Shown here: positions 18,550-26,688 of the stretch, one piece after another
How positions within the stretch are numbered: the stretch's first letter is position 1
Layout: every line of letters starts with the position of its first letter
Source of the DNA: Opitutaceae bacterium
Lineage (GTDB): Bacteria; Verrucomicrobiota; Verrucomicrobiia; Opitutales; Opitutaceae
Length of the DNA stretch: 48,791 nucleotides
NCBI GenBank assembly: GCA_016711225.1
Contig: JADJTK010000004.1
Span: forward strand, 1-48,791
Reading direction: 5' to 3'
Notes under the pieces: model-generated
What the model saw: only the letters and a program-made list of their open reading frames with translations
What the model was told of the DNA's origin: nothing
Databases searched by the model: none
Translations under genes and position numbers: made by a program

Positions 18550-20895
18550 TTGCGTCTTGCTCCACCCTCCAGGGTCCGGAAATCTGCACGTGACCAGCGA
18601 TCGGGCACCTCCTCGCTCCGCCACTCCGCGATCCACAACTCCGCTTCATTGCCTAACGGCCACGGTCTCGGCTCTGCCGGTTCCATCTTCACCCTTCAGC
18701 GTTCAGCCCTTCTTCAACCCTCCTCTCTGACCACCGACCACAACTCACCGGCCGCCGGCATCTCGCTCGCCTCCCTCGCGCCCAACACCGGCTACGTTGG
18801 CGAACTCGCTGCGCCGTTCGCCAACGCCGAATTCGCCCAATGGCTTGTGCAGTTGCCCGCCGAGCTCGCCGGCCGCGACGCCGATCTGGTCTACCGCCTG
18901 CGCAACAAGATCTACCGCGTCGCCGATCCGTTCACACCAGGCGCCGGGATCTGCGTAAAATCCTTCAAGGCGCCGCCGCTGCTGCGCTCGCTCGCCTACC
19001 GGCGCATCGGCAGCAAGGCCGCCCGCTCCCACCGCTTCGCCCTGCACCTGCGCACCCACGGCGCCGGCACCACCGAGCCCATCGGCTACTTCGAGCGCTG
19101 GTCGGGCCCGCGCCTCGTCGAGAGCTACCTGCTCACCCGCTTCCTCGACGGCGGCACCGATCTCTATTCCGAGATGTCGCGCCTCCTGCGCGAGGATCCC
19201 GACGCCGCCAAGTACATCGCCCTGCTCCGCTTCACCGCCGAGGCCACCCGCCGCATGCACGATAGCGGCTACGTCCACCAGGACCTTGGCGGCCAAAACC
19301 TCATGCTGCGCCGCACCGGCGACGCCACCTGGGCCGACCCGTGCTTCATCGACCTCAACCGCGGCAGTATCCAGCCCGCGGTAAGCCTGCGCGCCCGCGC
19401 CCGCGACCTCGCCAAGCTCGAGATCCCCTCCCACTTCCGTCGCATCTTCTTCCAGATCTATTTCAACGACGGCCCCATCCCCCGCGACTTCGCCCGCTGG
19501 GAAACTTGGCAACGGCTGCGCATCACTTGGCACAATCAGAGCCGCAAGTACCGCCACCCGATCCGCCACCTGCTGCGCCACCGCAACAAGATCGTCTCCA
19601 CCGGCCGCCCCGAATACCGCGATACCTGGCTCTGGGACGCCAAGTCCGGCCAGCCCTCGGTCGTCCTCGAGTCGCGCGACCGCCGCCGCGAACGCCCCGC
19701 CACCGATCTGCTCCGCGTCGCCGCCGCCAATCTCCGCCGCGCCCCTGCACTCTGGACACGCTACCGCGCCCTCCTCCCGCAGGCCTACGCGTTGCCCGTC
19801 GATTTCACGCGCCGCTTCGGCGTCGCCGTTGAAACCGGCCCGGACTTCGACGCGCAGCTCCGCCTCCTCGAAGCCACGCCGGGCCTGCCGGTCTTCGTGC
19901 GCTGCTATTTTCACCAGGGCGCCGCCGGCCTCGATGCCTGCGCCGCTGCCGTCGCGTTGCTTGCCGCCCGCGGACACGAGGTCGCGCTCGGCCTCATCCA
20001 ATCGCGCCGCGCCGTACTTGAGCCGGCCGCGTGGCAGGCGTTTATGGCCGAGGCGCTGCGCCGCCTGCATCCGCAGGTCCGCTTCGTCGAGATCGGCCAC
20101 GCCGTGAACCGAGTGAAATGGGGAATGTGGGGCATCCGCGAGACCGTCGCGCTCTGGGAGAGCGTCGCCGGACTTCGGGCACAGTACCCGCAGCTCACGA
20201 TTCTCGGCCCGGCGGTGAACGACTTTGAATATCACTATTACCCGCCGCTGCTCTCGCGCCTCACCGGCAAGATCGACGGCCTCTCGAACCACCTCTACGT
20301 CGACCGCCGCGGCGCGCCCGAGAACTTCCAGGGCCAGTTCTCGCTCCTGGAGAAGTGCGCCCTCGGCCGTGCCATGGCCGAGGTGCACGGGCTGAAGGGT
20401 TTCTATGTGACCGAGACCAACTGGCCGCTGCGCGGCACCGGCGAGTACTCGCCGCTCGCCGGCGCCTACACGCCGCGCCACTACGTGGAGAGCCCGCTGC
20501 ACGTCGACGAAGAGACCTACGCCGCGTACATGGTCCGCTACGCGCTCATCGCGCTCTGCTCCGGCATGACGGAGCGAGTGTGGTGGTGGCGCCTGGCCTC
20601 GCGCGGCTTCGGCCTCGCTGACGACGTCGGCAGCCTCCGTCTGCGACCCGCCTGGCGTGCCCTCATCCAATTCCACCGCACGCTCGGCGCCGCCCGTTTC
20701 CTCCGCCGCGAAGAGAGAGAAGGCGCGCTCTGGTTCCACTTCGATAAAGCCACGATCGTCTACGCCCTCCCCCCCACGACGATCACCGTGCCGTCCGATT
20801 GCACCGCCGTGCACGACTTGGAAGGCAACACCCTCTCCGTCAGCCCCGGTGAGCCGCTGAAGGTCGAAGGCCAGCCCATCTACCTCAGTCGCTGA
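18550..20895 (+). CDS. Kdo-kinase/InaA-like kinase fused to a glycoside-hydrolase-like domain
   Basis: The N-terminal part (about residues 90-330) is a lipopolysaccharide kinase (KdkA/InaA/WaaP-like) fold. It has LVYRLRNKIYRV, catalytic loop GYVHQDLGGQNLML (HxDxxxxN) and the Asp of FIDLNRGS. WaaP/KdkA enzymes phosphorylate core heptose or Kdo. The C-terminal ~350 residues resemble a (beta/alpha)8 glycosidase: FVEIGHAVNRVKWG, LTILGPAVNDFEYHYY, GLSNHLYVD, YVTETNWPLRGTGEYSP with a candidate catalytic Glu, and ERVWWWRL. 781 residues if started at the only in-frame ATG; the first ~55 residues look like repeat-derived spacer, so a later non-ATG start (TTG at 18649) is possible. The fusion is unusual; an LPS-core role is inferred. 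Confidence 0.75.
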   Translation: MRLAPPSRVRKSARDQRSGTSSLRHSAIHNSASLPNGHGLGSAGSIFTLQRSALLQPSSLTTDHNSPAAGISLASLAPNTGYVGELAAPFANAEFAQWLVQLPAELAGRDADLVYRLRNKIYRVADPFTPGAGICVKSFKAPPLLRSLAYRRIGSKAARSHRFALHLRTHGAGTTEPIGYFERWSGPRLVESYLLTRFLDGGTDLYSEMSRLLREDPDAAKYIALLRFTAEATRRMHDSGYVHQDLGGQNLMLRRTGDATWADPCFIDLNRGSIQPAVSLRARARDLAKLEIPSHFRRIFFQIYFNDGPIPRDFARWETWQRLRITWHNQSRKYRHPIRHLLRHRNKIVSTGRPEYRDTWLWDAKSGQPSVVLESRDRRRERPATDLLRVAAANLRRAPALWTRYRALLPQAYALPVDFTRRFGVAVETGPDFDAQLRLLEATPGLPVFVRCYFHQGAAGLDACAAAVALLAARGHEVALGLIQSRRAVLEPAAWQAFMAEALRRLHPQVRFVEIGHAVNRVKWGMWGIRETVALWESVAGLRAQYPQLTILGPAVNDFEYHYYPPLLSRLTGKIDGLSNHLYVDRRGAPENFQGQFSLLEKCALGRAMAEVHGLKGFYVTETNWPLRGTGEYSPLAGAYTPRHYVESPLHVDEETYAAYMVRYALIALCSGMTERVWWWRLASRGFGLADDVGSLRLRPAWRALIQFHRTLGAARFLRREEREGALWFHFDKATIVYALPPTTITVPSDCTAVHDLEGNTLSVSPGEPLKVEGQPIYLSR

Positions 20896-21015
20896 CCGCC
20901 GGCGAATCTGGAATTCACGGACTCAGGAACGGCAGCCGATCACGGACACAAAGAGTCCGAAGTAGAGAAGGCCGAGGAGCCGCCCAAGGTGGGCCGCACT
21001 CCCTCGAGCTTGTCA

Positions 21016-22629
21016 CTATTCAGCAGGAACAGGCGTGACGAAGGGCTCGACCGTGGGATAGCCGTCACGCCCATACTTCATCTGGTAGGTTTGTGGGTCG
21101 CCGATCATCGCCAGATAGGTATCGACGAGCACTATGCCCTTCCAACGTCTGAATCGTTCGACATTGCAGCCAATCAGGTAGCGGGGGGTACCGTTACGGG
21201 GCACGAAGATCAGACCCGCACCGAACTCTCCTTCGTCGTACCCGAGCAGGATGCCATCAGCATATTTGATTCGATGCCGTGGCAGCAGGTTCTGCCGCCA
21301 CGAATATCGGCCCATTGTGCCGTCGAACCGGGTGACTTGCACGGATTTGATCGGCGGCGAAAGAAGTCGGACCCACCGGACACGGATCCATTCGAGCAGT
21401 TCGGAGGGCTCTTTGTAGGGGTGGGTTGCTTTGAATTGTTGAATCGCGGCCTCTTTCTGGCGCTCCACCTGACTCCATTCGGTGGCATCAAGGTCAAGCG
21501 CTGGATGATGGCGCGGCATACCATGGTATTCATAGGAGCCACGGAGCGCGCGGAGTGCTTTCGCGGCGCACAAGCGAACCGTAGCGGCGGCGTGAGCGCA
21601 GGAGAGCTGCGCGAGCTCGGCCAACGCCTCGGTTGCCTTGAGCCTTCCGAGTGCCTCGGCTGCGGCTGCGACGCCTCCACTGCGATCGGGTCGATGCAGG
21701 GCGGCACGAAGCCCGGGGATAGCTTCGCGGTAATCGAGATTCGCGAGGGCGACCGCAGCTATCATCGCGACTTCCTCTTCCTCGGATGACAATTCTGGAA
21801 ATATCTCGAGAGCGATAGCGTGGGCCGCTGGGCCGAGCTCGCCGATGTTCCAGAGGGTCGAAGACAGCAGGTGATGGCGTCGGGCAAAGGCAAGATCTTC
21901 ACGCAGCCGTCGGATATCAGGGGTGCCCTTGAGTCGTGAGAGTGCGATGGCGGCCTCTTCGTTAACACGAGAGGATGGATCGGTTTGCAGGCGCTCCAAC
22001 TCCGCCGGCAGCCACTCTGGATCTAGCCCGGTCCTGCTCAAGGCTTCGATGGCCGCTTGGCGGTTCTCGTCGGCGACCTCTCGTCGTCCCGCGATCTCCA
22101 GCAGACGGCGCAGGGTCGTCTCATCGGAACGCTTCTGGTTGGCGTAAAGCTCGGCGGTGCGGTCAATCACCACGGTGCGAAGCTCGTATACGCACGCAGT
22201 TGGGCTATCGAGACTGGAGACAAAATGGTCGCGAACGCTGTTCTCATACGGAAACGATTCTAGCAGTCGTTTCCTTTCGATTGAGGTGCAACGCGGCAGG
22301 ATTGAGAGATAGGCGGCAAATTCAGAGCGAGGGCCTGCGGGGCGGCCGGGGTTAAGGATGTTGAATGCAGCTGAGCGGAGCTCGGGAGTGCCGTCGCGCA
22401 GCAGCAAGACCATGGGCGGGAGTGCGGACCGGTCGGAGTGCTCGTTGGTTGCCGCAGCTGCCTGCTCGATCTGCTTCAACGCCGCAGCCACCACTTCCTC
22501 ATCGTCCAGTGGCGGGACGGCCCAAAGGTGACGGAAGGGCAGGAGCTTGAGTCCCACGAAAGCCGCGACCAATACTGTAGAAATCAGCAGCGAGACGGCC
22601 GCTCGTCTGAGGAAGTGGGAGGAACCCAT
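21016..22629 (-). CDS. Membrane-anchored HEAT-repeat-like protein
   Basis: 537 residues. The N-terminus has a single membrane anchor (AAVSLLISTVLVAAFVGLKL). Residues ~50-370 form repeating helical pairs of HEAT type, such as VNEEAAIALSRLKGTPDIRR, EVAMIAAVALANLDYREAIP, GGVAAAAEALGRLKATEALA and TVRLCAAKALRALRG. The last ~120 residues are a different mixed domain with many aromatics. The repeats suggest protein-protein scaffolding at the cytoplasmic membrane; no catalytic motif is seen. Monocistronic. Codon use is less GC-rich than the flanking LPS genes. Confidence 0.6.
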   Translation of the reverse strand: MGSSHFLRRAAVSLLISTVLVAAFVGLKLLPFRHLWAVPPLDDEEVVAAALKQIEQAAAATNEHSDRSALPPMVLLLRDGTPELRSAAFNILNPGRPAGPRSEFAAYLSILPRCTSIERKRLLESFPYENSVRDHFVSSLDSPTACVYELRTVVIDRTAELYANQKRSDETTLRRLLEIAGRREVADENRQAAIEALSRTGLDPEWLPAELERLQTDPSSRVNEEAAIALSRLKGTPDIRRLREDLAFARRHHLLSSTLWNIGELGPAAHAIALEIFPELSSEEEEVAMIAAVALANLDYREAIPGLRAALHRPDRSGGVAAAAEALGRLKATEALAELAQLSCAHAAATVRLCAAKALRALRGSYEYHGMPRHHPALDLDATEWSQVERQKEAAIQQFKATHPYKEPSELLEWIRVRWVRLLSPPIKSVQVTRFDGTMGRYSWRQNLLPRHRIKYADGILLGYDEGEFGAGLIFVPRNGTPRYLIGCNVERFRRWKGIVLVDTYLAMIGDPQTYQMKYGRDGYPTVEPFVTPVPAE

Positions 22630-23051
22630 GATGTTGGACTTGTGGGGCGGAGCGGAGGAATTGAATCCTAGCCGAGGTGAGCTTGGGCTTCAGCCGCGGA
22701 AGCCGGGGCGGCAGGGTTCACGGCCGGCCAGCGTAACGGAAACTCTAATGCAGGCAAGGGCGGAGTGGGGGCGGAGGTAAAAGACTACAGGTGACAGGTG
22801 GAGGAAGGGATTCAGGAGGCGCGAGGTACGCGGTAGAACAAAACTTGCACGCCGGCGGCGTGCGTCCCCGCCAAGCCGCTCCGGGGTCCGGCTGAACGAC
22901 TGCGTCGTCCAGCTACGGGATCGGCGTTCATCCGCGTGCATCAGCGGTTTCCCTTCCGTCATTCCCGGCCCTCCGCGCCTCCGCGTGAGACTGCCCGGAT
23001 ATCCGGCCCTACGGCCGACCACCGCACACCCGGCCCTGCGCCGGGCAGGCC
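22630..23051. other. Repeat-like intergenic region
   Basis: No coding signature. It contains purine-rich (about 22770-22820) and 'CCTCCGCG'-type words, and a stretch around 22925-22950 (TTCATCCGCGTGCATCAGCG) of the same flavour as the periodic repeats at 44.9-45.1 kb. It separates the HEAT protein start from the exbD stop. Confidence 0.4.
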
Positions 23052-23486
23052 TCAGCGCGTCTGGAGGCGGATCTTGTTCAGCCCGTTCTTACGGCAGAGA
23101 TCCATCACCTTGGTCACGCTCTTGAGCGGCACATCCTCGTCGGAGCGGATCAGCACGGTGATGTTCTTATCCACCTTCGCCAGTTCGGCGGCCACGTTCT
23201 CGATCTCCCCTACGGAGGCCTCGCGCTTGTCGAGCACCAGCTCGCCATTGTCGCCCGTGATGGTCACACGCACCTGGTCGTTCTTGTCCACGGCGATGAC
23301 GACTTGGCTCTGGAAGACGTTCTTGCCCGCCGTCTCCACTTTGGGGAGCGTAAGGTTGAGCGTGCCGCCATTCTCCTCACGGAATTGCATCGTCGCAAAG
23401 GTGAAGAAGACCAGCATCACCAGCACGTCGATCAACGGGACCAACGGCAGCTCCGGGCGCCGATAACGTTCGCTGCGCAGGCTCAT
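23052..23486 (-). CDS. exbD: ExbD/TolR-family biopolymer transport protein
   Basis: 144 residues. One N-terminal TM with the key Asp: LPLVPLIDVLVMLVFFTFAT, the proton-channel residue of ExbD/TolR. The periplasmic domain then runs LNLTLPKVETAG to NITVLIRSDEDVPLKSVTKV. With ExbB it uses the proton gradient to energise TonB- or Tol-type transport. It overlaps the exbB stop by four bases, so the pair is co-translated. No TonB or TonB-dependent receptor gene lies nearby, so the partner is unknown. Confidence 0.92.
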   Translation of the reverse strand: MSLRSERYRRPELPLVPLIDVLVMLVFFTFATMQFREENGGTLNLTLPKVETAGKNVFQSQVVIAVDKNDQVRVTITGDNGELVLDKREASVGEIENVAAELAKVDKNITVLIRSDEDVPLKSVTKVMDLCRKNGLNKIRLQTR

Positions 23487-24097
23487 AGCGCGGAAGAGTC
23501 CTCGGGCTTGGCAGTCGGGCGTACCCGCGCGATCACGCGTTCCAGCAGCACATCGAGCTGCGCCGCATGATGCTCAATGCGACGCTGGATGTAGCCGCTC
23601 CCCGCCAGAGCGACCAACGCCACCACCAAGCCGAGCAGCGTGGCCGAAAGCGCATAGCCCACGCTTTGGGAAAACTTGGCCGGATCGGGCAGCCCGGTGA
23701 GCTGGTCGCGCGTGCTGGCGAAGGCGCCGAGCAGACCCGTAACCGTGCCGATGAGCCCGAGCAGCGGAGCGCCGGTATAAATCGTGTCGAGATACCGCAC
23801 CCCGCGCTCCATCTTCATCACCTCCAGACGGGCATAGGCCTTGGTGGCGTTAGGATCGCTGGCGTGGCGCTCGGCAAATTCGATCAGGCGGCCGAGCACC
23901 GAAAAGCGCCCGCCGGCCGTGGCCTTGTTGAGCAGCACAGCCTCCGCCAGCTCGGGCGGCAGCACCGCAGTGGTGCGCAGGGCGAAGGCGCGTTCGCAGA
24001 TGATGAAGATCGCGGCCAAAGAACAGGCCAGCAGCGGGTACGCCAGCATACCGGCTTCTTTGAACACACGAACGAAATCGACGACAGCGAGGAACAT
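23483..24097 (-). CDS. exbB: MotA/TolQ/ExbB-family proton channel protein
   Basis: 204 residues with three TM segments: LAYPLLACSLAAIFIICERA, the GAPLLGLIGTVTGLLGAFAS pore helix with the family's conserved Gly/Thr, and ATLLGLVVALVALAGSGYIQ. The start at 24097 gives MFLAVVDFVRVFKEAGMLAY; the longer frame upstream is not membrane-like. First gene of exbB-exbD. Function: inner-membrane proton channel stator. Confidence 0.92.
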   Translation of the reverse strand: MFLAVVDFVRVFKEAGMLAYPLLACSLAAIFIICERAFALRTTAVLPPELAEAVLLNKATAGGRFSVLGRLIEFAERHASDPNATKAYARLEVMKMERGVRYLDTIYTGAPLLGLIGTVTGLLGAFASTRDQLTGLPDPAKFSQSVGYALSATLLGLVVALVALAGSGYIQRRIEHHAAQLDVLLERVIARVRPTAKPEDSSAL

Positions 24098-24658
24098 AGG
24101 CGGAGCCCTATGACGTGCGGGACCGCCCGATGTTTCGCAACGCGGAAAAAAGAATGATCCGAGCGCTGCCGAGCGGCCCGTTGTAGGCCAGGGTGGCGAC
24201 CTGGCCACTCCGAACCGACCCCGTCACCGCCGAGCCCGCATTGCCAAGGCTGTCGCAAGGGCGGTATCGATGCCCTCGCCATTGTGTCCGCATCCACGCA
24301 TGACCGGTCTCCGACCGGCCTCCCCGCGAGCACAAAGCTGAGCAGAGCGAGAGTAGGCTCACCGGAGGAGTCGCAGCCGATGTGGCCGCGGCAGCCGAGC
24401 CCGCAACGCCCGGCTGTCTGAAGCACAGGCGAACCATCCACGATCGGCCCATGTCGCCGAGGCGGCGGTCAAGCACACCAAAGGGCCGAGTCTGCGGGTC
24501 ACAGCGGCGCAGCGCTTGCGTCATGAAACTTCAGCCACCCTGGATCCTATCGTTTGGTCCATTACACAATCGTGAAATTGACCCGGATGATCGGCAGCGT
24601 CGGCAAACGTATTGACCATTTTTAGCCTCAGTACGCGAATACAGCGCAACGCATACCC
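24098..24658. other. Long intergenic region upstream of exbB and cqsA
   Basis: 561 bp with no convincing gene on either strand. It holds a GTAG repeat (24182-24205), another inverted word pair GACCGGTCTCCGACCGGCC (about 24302-24321), and an AT-richer stretch (24540-24640) that could carry the promoter of the autoinducer synthase. Promoters of both divergent transcription units must lie here; no consensus was assigned. Confidence 0.45.
24182..24205 (+). repeat. GTAG-headed palindromic repeat
   Basis: GTAG + GCCAGG + GTGGCGA + CCTGGC(C). Same subfamily as 45184-45207, which keeps the GTAGGCCA...TGGCC frame with changed arms. Confidence 0.65.
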
Positions 24659-25912
24659 ATGTTGCTTGCCCCGGATCAGACCACCCTTCGCCCCTCCGCC
24701 GAGCAAATCCTGCCCGCCTTTGTCACGCGGCGGATGGATGAGCACCACATTGCCCGTCTCCAACAATTGTGGGGCGGGGAACACGTCCATGTGTGGACAC
24801 AACCGCCGGCGCCGGACGCGCTGATGCTGGTCGACAACGACTATCTGTGCATCGCCGGCCAACCCGAGCTGCGCGACGCCCTGGCGCGCTCCCTGGGCGC
24901 CGGCCCGGCCGGCATGCTGATGTCCTCGGTGTACCTGCAGGAGGGCAGCCGCCAGCACCGCCTGGAGGCCAGGCTGGCGCGCTTCATGGGGGCCGAGGAC
25001 GGCGTACTGGCGCAGTCGGGCTGGGCCGCCAACGTCGGCCTGATCCAGACCATCGCCGAGCCGGGCGTGCCGGTGTATTTGGACATGTTGGCCCATGCCT
25101 CGCTCTGGGATGGGGTGCAGTCCGCCCAGGCCAACGGCGTGGCCTTCCTGCACAACCACCTCGCCAACCTGCAGCGCCAGCTCGAGCGCCACGGCGCCGG
25201 AGTGATCGTGGTCGACGCCCTGTACAGCACCAACGGCAGCATCGCGCCGCTGCACGAGATCGTCGCGCTGGCCGAGCGCAGCGGCAGCATCCTCATCGTC
25301 GACGAATCGCATTCACTCGGTACCCACGGCCCACGCGGCGCCGGCCTCGTGGCCGCCATGGGGCTGCAGGAGCGCGTGCACTTCCGCACCGCCTCGCTGG
25401 CCAAGGCCTTCGCCGGGCGGGCCGGGTTCATGACCTGCTCGAGTCGATTCAAGGGCTATTTCCGGTCGTCCTCGCGTCCGGCGATCTTCAGCTCCTGCCT
25501 ACTGGAACACGATTTGGCCTGGTTCGATGCCGCGCTCGACTTCATTGCCGCCGCCGACGACCGGCGTGCCGCGCTGCACGCCACCGCACGCCGGGTACGG
25601 GAGGGCCTGAGCGAGCTCGGCTACAACGTCAGCGACGGCACCGAGCAGATCATCGCGCTGGAGGCGGGCACCGAACCGCAGGTACTGGCCCTGCGCAAGG
25701 CGCTGGAACGGCACGGCGTATATGGCGCGGTGTTCTGCGCCCCGGCCACCGCCAAGAACCGCGCGCTCCTGCGCCTGACCCTCAACAGCGGGGTGACCTC
25801 CGACCAAACCGTGCGTCTGCTGGAATCCTGCGCCGCCATCCGCGGCGAGCTCGATGTGGGCGCTTGGTCGTCGACCCGGCGCCTGCGCCGTGATCATGCA
25901 GTGGGACCGTAG
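24659..25912 (+). CDS. cqsA: CqsA/LqsA-type alpha-hydroxyketone autoinducer synthase
   Basis: A PLP enzyme of the alpha-oxoamine synthase family closest to CqsA of Vibrio, which condenses acyl-CoA with S-adenosylmethionine (or aminobutyrate) on the way to CAI-1 quorum-sensing signals. Diagnostic stretches are SNDYL-like VDNDYLCIAGQPELRDALAR, GVLAQSGWAANVGLIQTI, HASLWDG, GVIVVDALYSTNGSIAPLHE, LIVDESHSLGTHGPRGAG, TASLAKAFAGRAGF (Lys249 is the expected PLP-binding residue), PAIFSSCLLEHD and FCAPATAKNRALLRLTLNSG. 417 residues, ATG at 24659, no clear Shine-Dalgarno. The stop TAG is supplied by a GTAG repeat at 25909. No CqsS/LqsS-like sensor is adjacent. KBL or BioF is less likely given the CqsA-specific blocks. 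Confidence 0.85.
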   Translation: MLLAPDQTTLRPSAEQILPAFVTRRMDEHHIARLQQLWGGEHVHVWTQPPAPDALMLVDNDYLCIAGQPELRDALARSLGAGPAGMLMSSVYLQEGSRQHRLEARLARFMGAEDGVLAQSGWAANVGLIQTIAEPGVPVYLDMLAHASLWDGVQSAQANGVAFLHNHLANLQRQLERHGAGVIVVDALYSTNGSIAPLHEIVALAERSGSILIVDESHSLGTHGPRGAGLVAAMGLQERVHFRTASLAKAFAGRAGFMTCSSRFKGYFRSSSRPAIFSSCLLEHDLAWFDAALDFIAAADDRRAALHATARRVREGLSELGYNVSDGTEQIIALEAGTEPQVLALRKALERHGVYGAVFCAPATAKNRALLRLTLNSGVTSDQTVRLLESCAAIRGELDVGAWSSTRRLRRDHAVGP

Positions 25913-25963
25913 GGGCGTCGCTTGCGACGCCCGTTGGGAGGGGCGCACCCCTGCAACCTGCGA
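25909..25963 (+). repeat. GTAG palindrome pair providing the cqsA stop codon
   Basis: 25909-25932 is GTAG then a perfect hairpin GGGCGTCGC-TT-GCGACGCCC. A second, shorter hairpin AGGGGCGCACCCCT follows at 25938-25951. The TAG of the first is the in-frame stop of the synthase gene. It could also serve as a 3' mRNA stem-loop. Confidence 0.7.
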
Positions 25964-26000
25964 AGAAAGCAGGGCGCCGGCGAGCGGCGTTCATTGCGAC

Positions 26001-26603
26001 TCAGGCGGCCAGATACGGCAGGCTCTTCGCCAAGACCTGTACCTGCGGGGCGCCTTCGAGCAGCTCGGCGATGGAATCCCAGCGGCCGTTGACCAGCGCG
26101 TCGCGGGCAGACTCGCGCATGGTGGCCTTGATCGTCTGGCCGCCGAAACGCACTTCCTGCGCCGTCACGTCGACGGTGACTTCAAGCTGGGGATTCGCCT
26201 CGATCGCCGCGGCGACCTTGGCGATGTCCTCGCGGCTGGCCGTCAGGCACGGGAGGCCGAGCGTGGTGCAGTTGCCAAAGAAGATCTCGGCGTAGCCTTC
26301 GGCCACGATCGCGCGGAAGCCGTACTTCTGGATCGCCTGCGGGGCGTGCTCACGGGAGGAGCCGCAGCCAAAGTTAGCGCCGGAGAGCAGGATCTTCGCG
26401 CCTTGAAAACGCGGCTCGTTGAGCGGGTGCGGCTTGGCAGAGCCGTCCGGATTCTTGCGGACGTCGAAGAAGACGAATTCGCCGAGACCGTCGAAGGAGA
26501 CGCACTTCATGAAGCGCGCGGGGATGATGCGGTCGGTATCGATGTCGTTGCCGGCGACGTAAACGCCGCGGCCGGCGACAGAGGTGATTTTTGCGAGAGA
26601 CAT
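26001..26603 (-). CDS. leuD: 3-isopropylmalate dehydratase small subunit LeuD
   Basis: 200 residues. Swivel domain of the aconitase family: GNDIDTDRIIPARFMKCVSF, ILLSGANFGCGSSREHAPQA, FRAIVAEGYAEIFFGNCTTL. With LeuC it isomerises 2-isopropylmalate to 3-isopropylmalate in leucine synthesis. Follows leuC after 69 bp. The spacer holds a hairpin overlapping the leuC stop and a low-complexity CTCGAAATCAGAAACTCG word. Confidence 0.95.
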   Translation of the reverse strand: MSLAKITSVAGRGVYVAGNDIDTDRIIPARFMKCVSFDGLGEFVFFDVRKNPDGSAKPHPLNEPRFQGAKILLSGANFGCGSSREHAPQAIQKYGFRAIVAEGYAEIFFGNCTTLGLPCLTASREDIAKVAAAIEANPQLEVTVDVTAQEVRFGGQTIKATMRESARDALVNGRWDSIAELLEGAPQVQVLAKSLPYLAA

Positions 26604-26667
26604 GACTGAAGTTGGTTTCGAGTTTCTGATTTCGAGTGTGGGCTTCGCGCAGCGAAACCTCAGTTCT

Positions 26668-26688
26668 CCAGGTCAGTTGCTGACCTGG
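26668..26688 (-). promoter_or_regulatory. Perfect hairpin spanning the leuC stop codon
   Basis: CCAGGTCAG and CTGACCTGG arms with a 3-nt loop. The leuC TGA lies in the stem. Could stabilise the leuC mRNA end or modulate leuD translation; no T tract follows, so a terminator is less likely. Confidence 0.4.

Noticed and set aside
18745..20814. 689-codon minus-strand ORF opposite the kinase-glycosidase gene
   Set aside because: No domain signature, whereas the plus frame has kinase motifs.
24230..24430. Possible structured leader RNA between exbB and cqsA
   Set aside because: Several short inverted words exist, but no match to a known riboswitch core on either strand.
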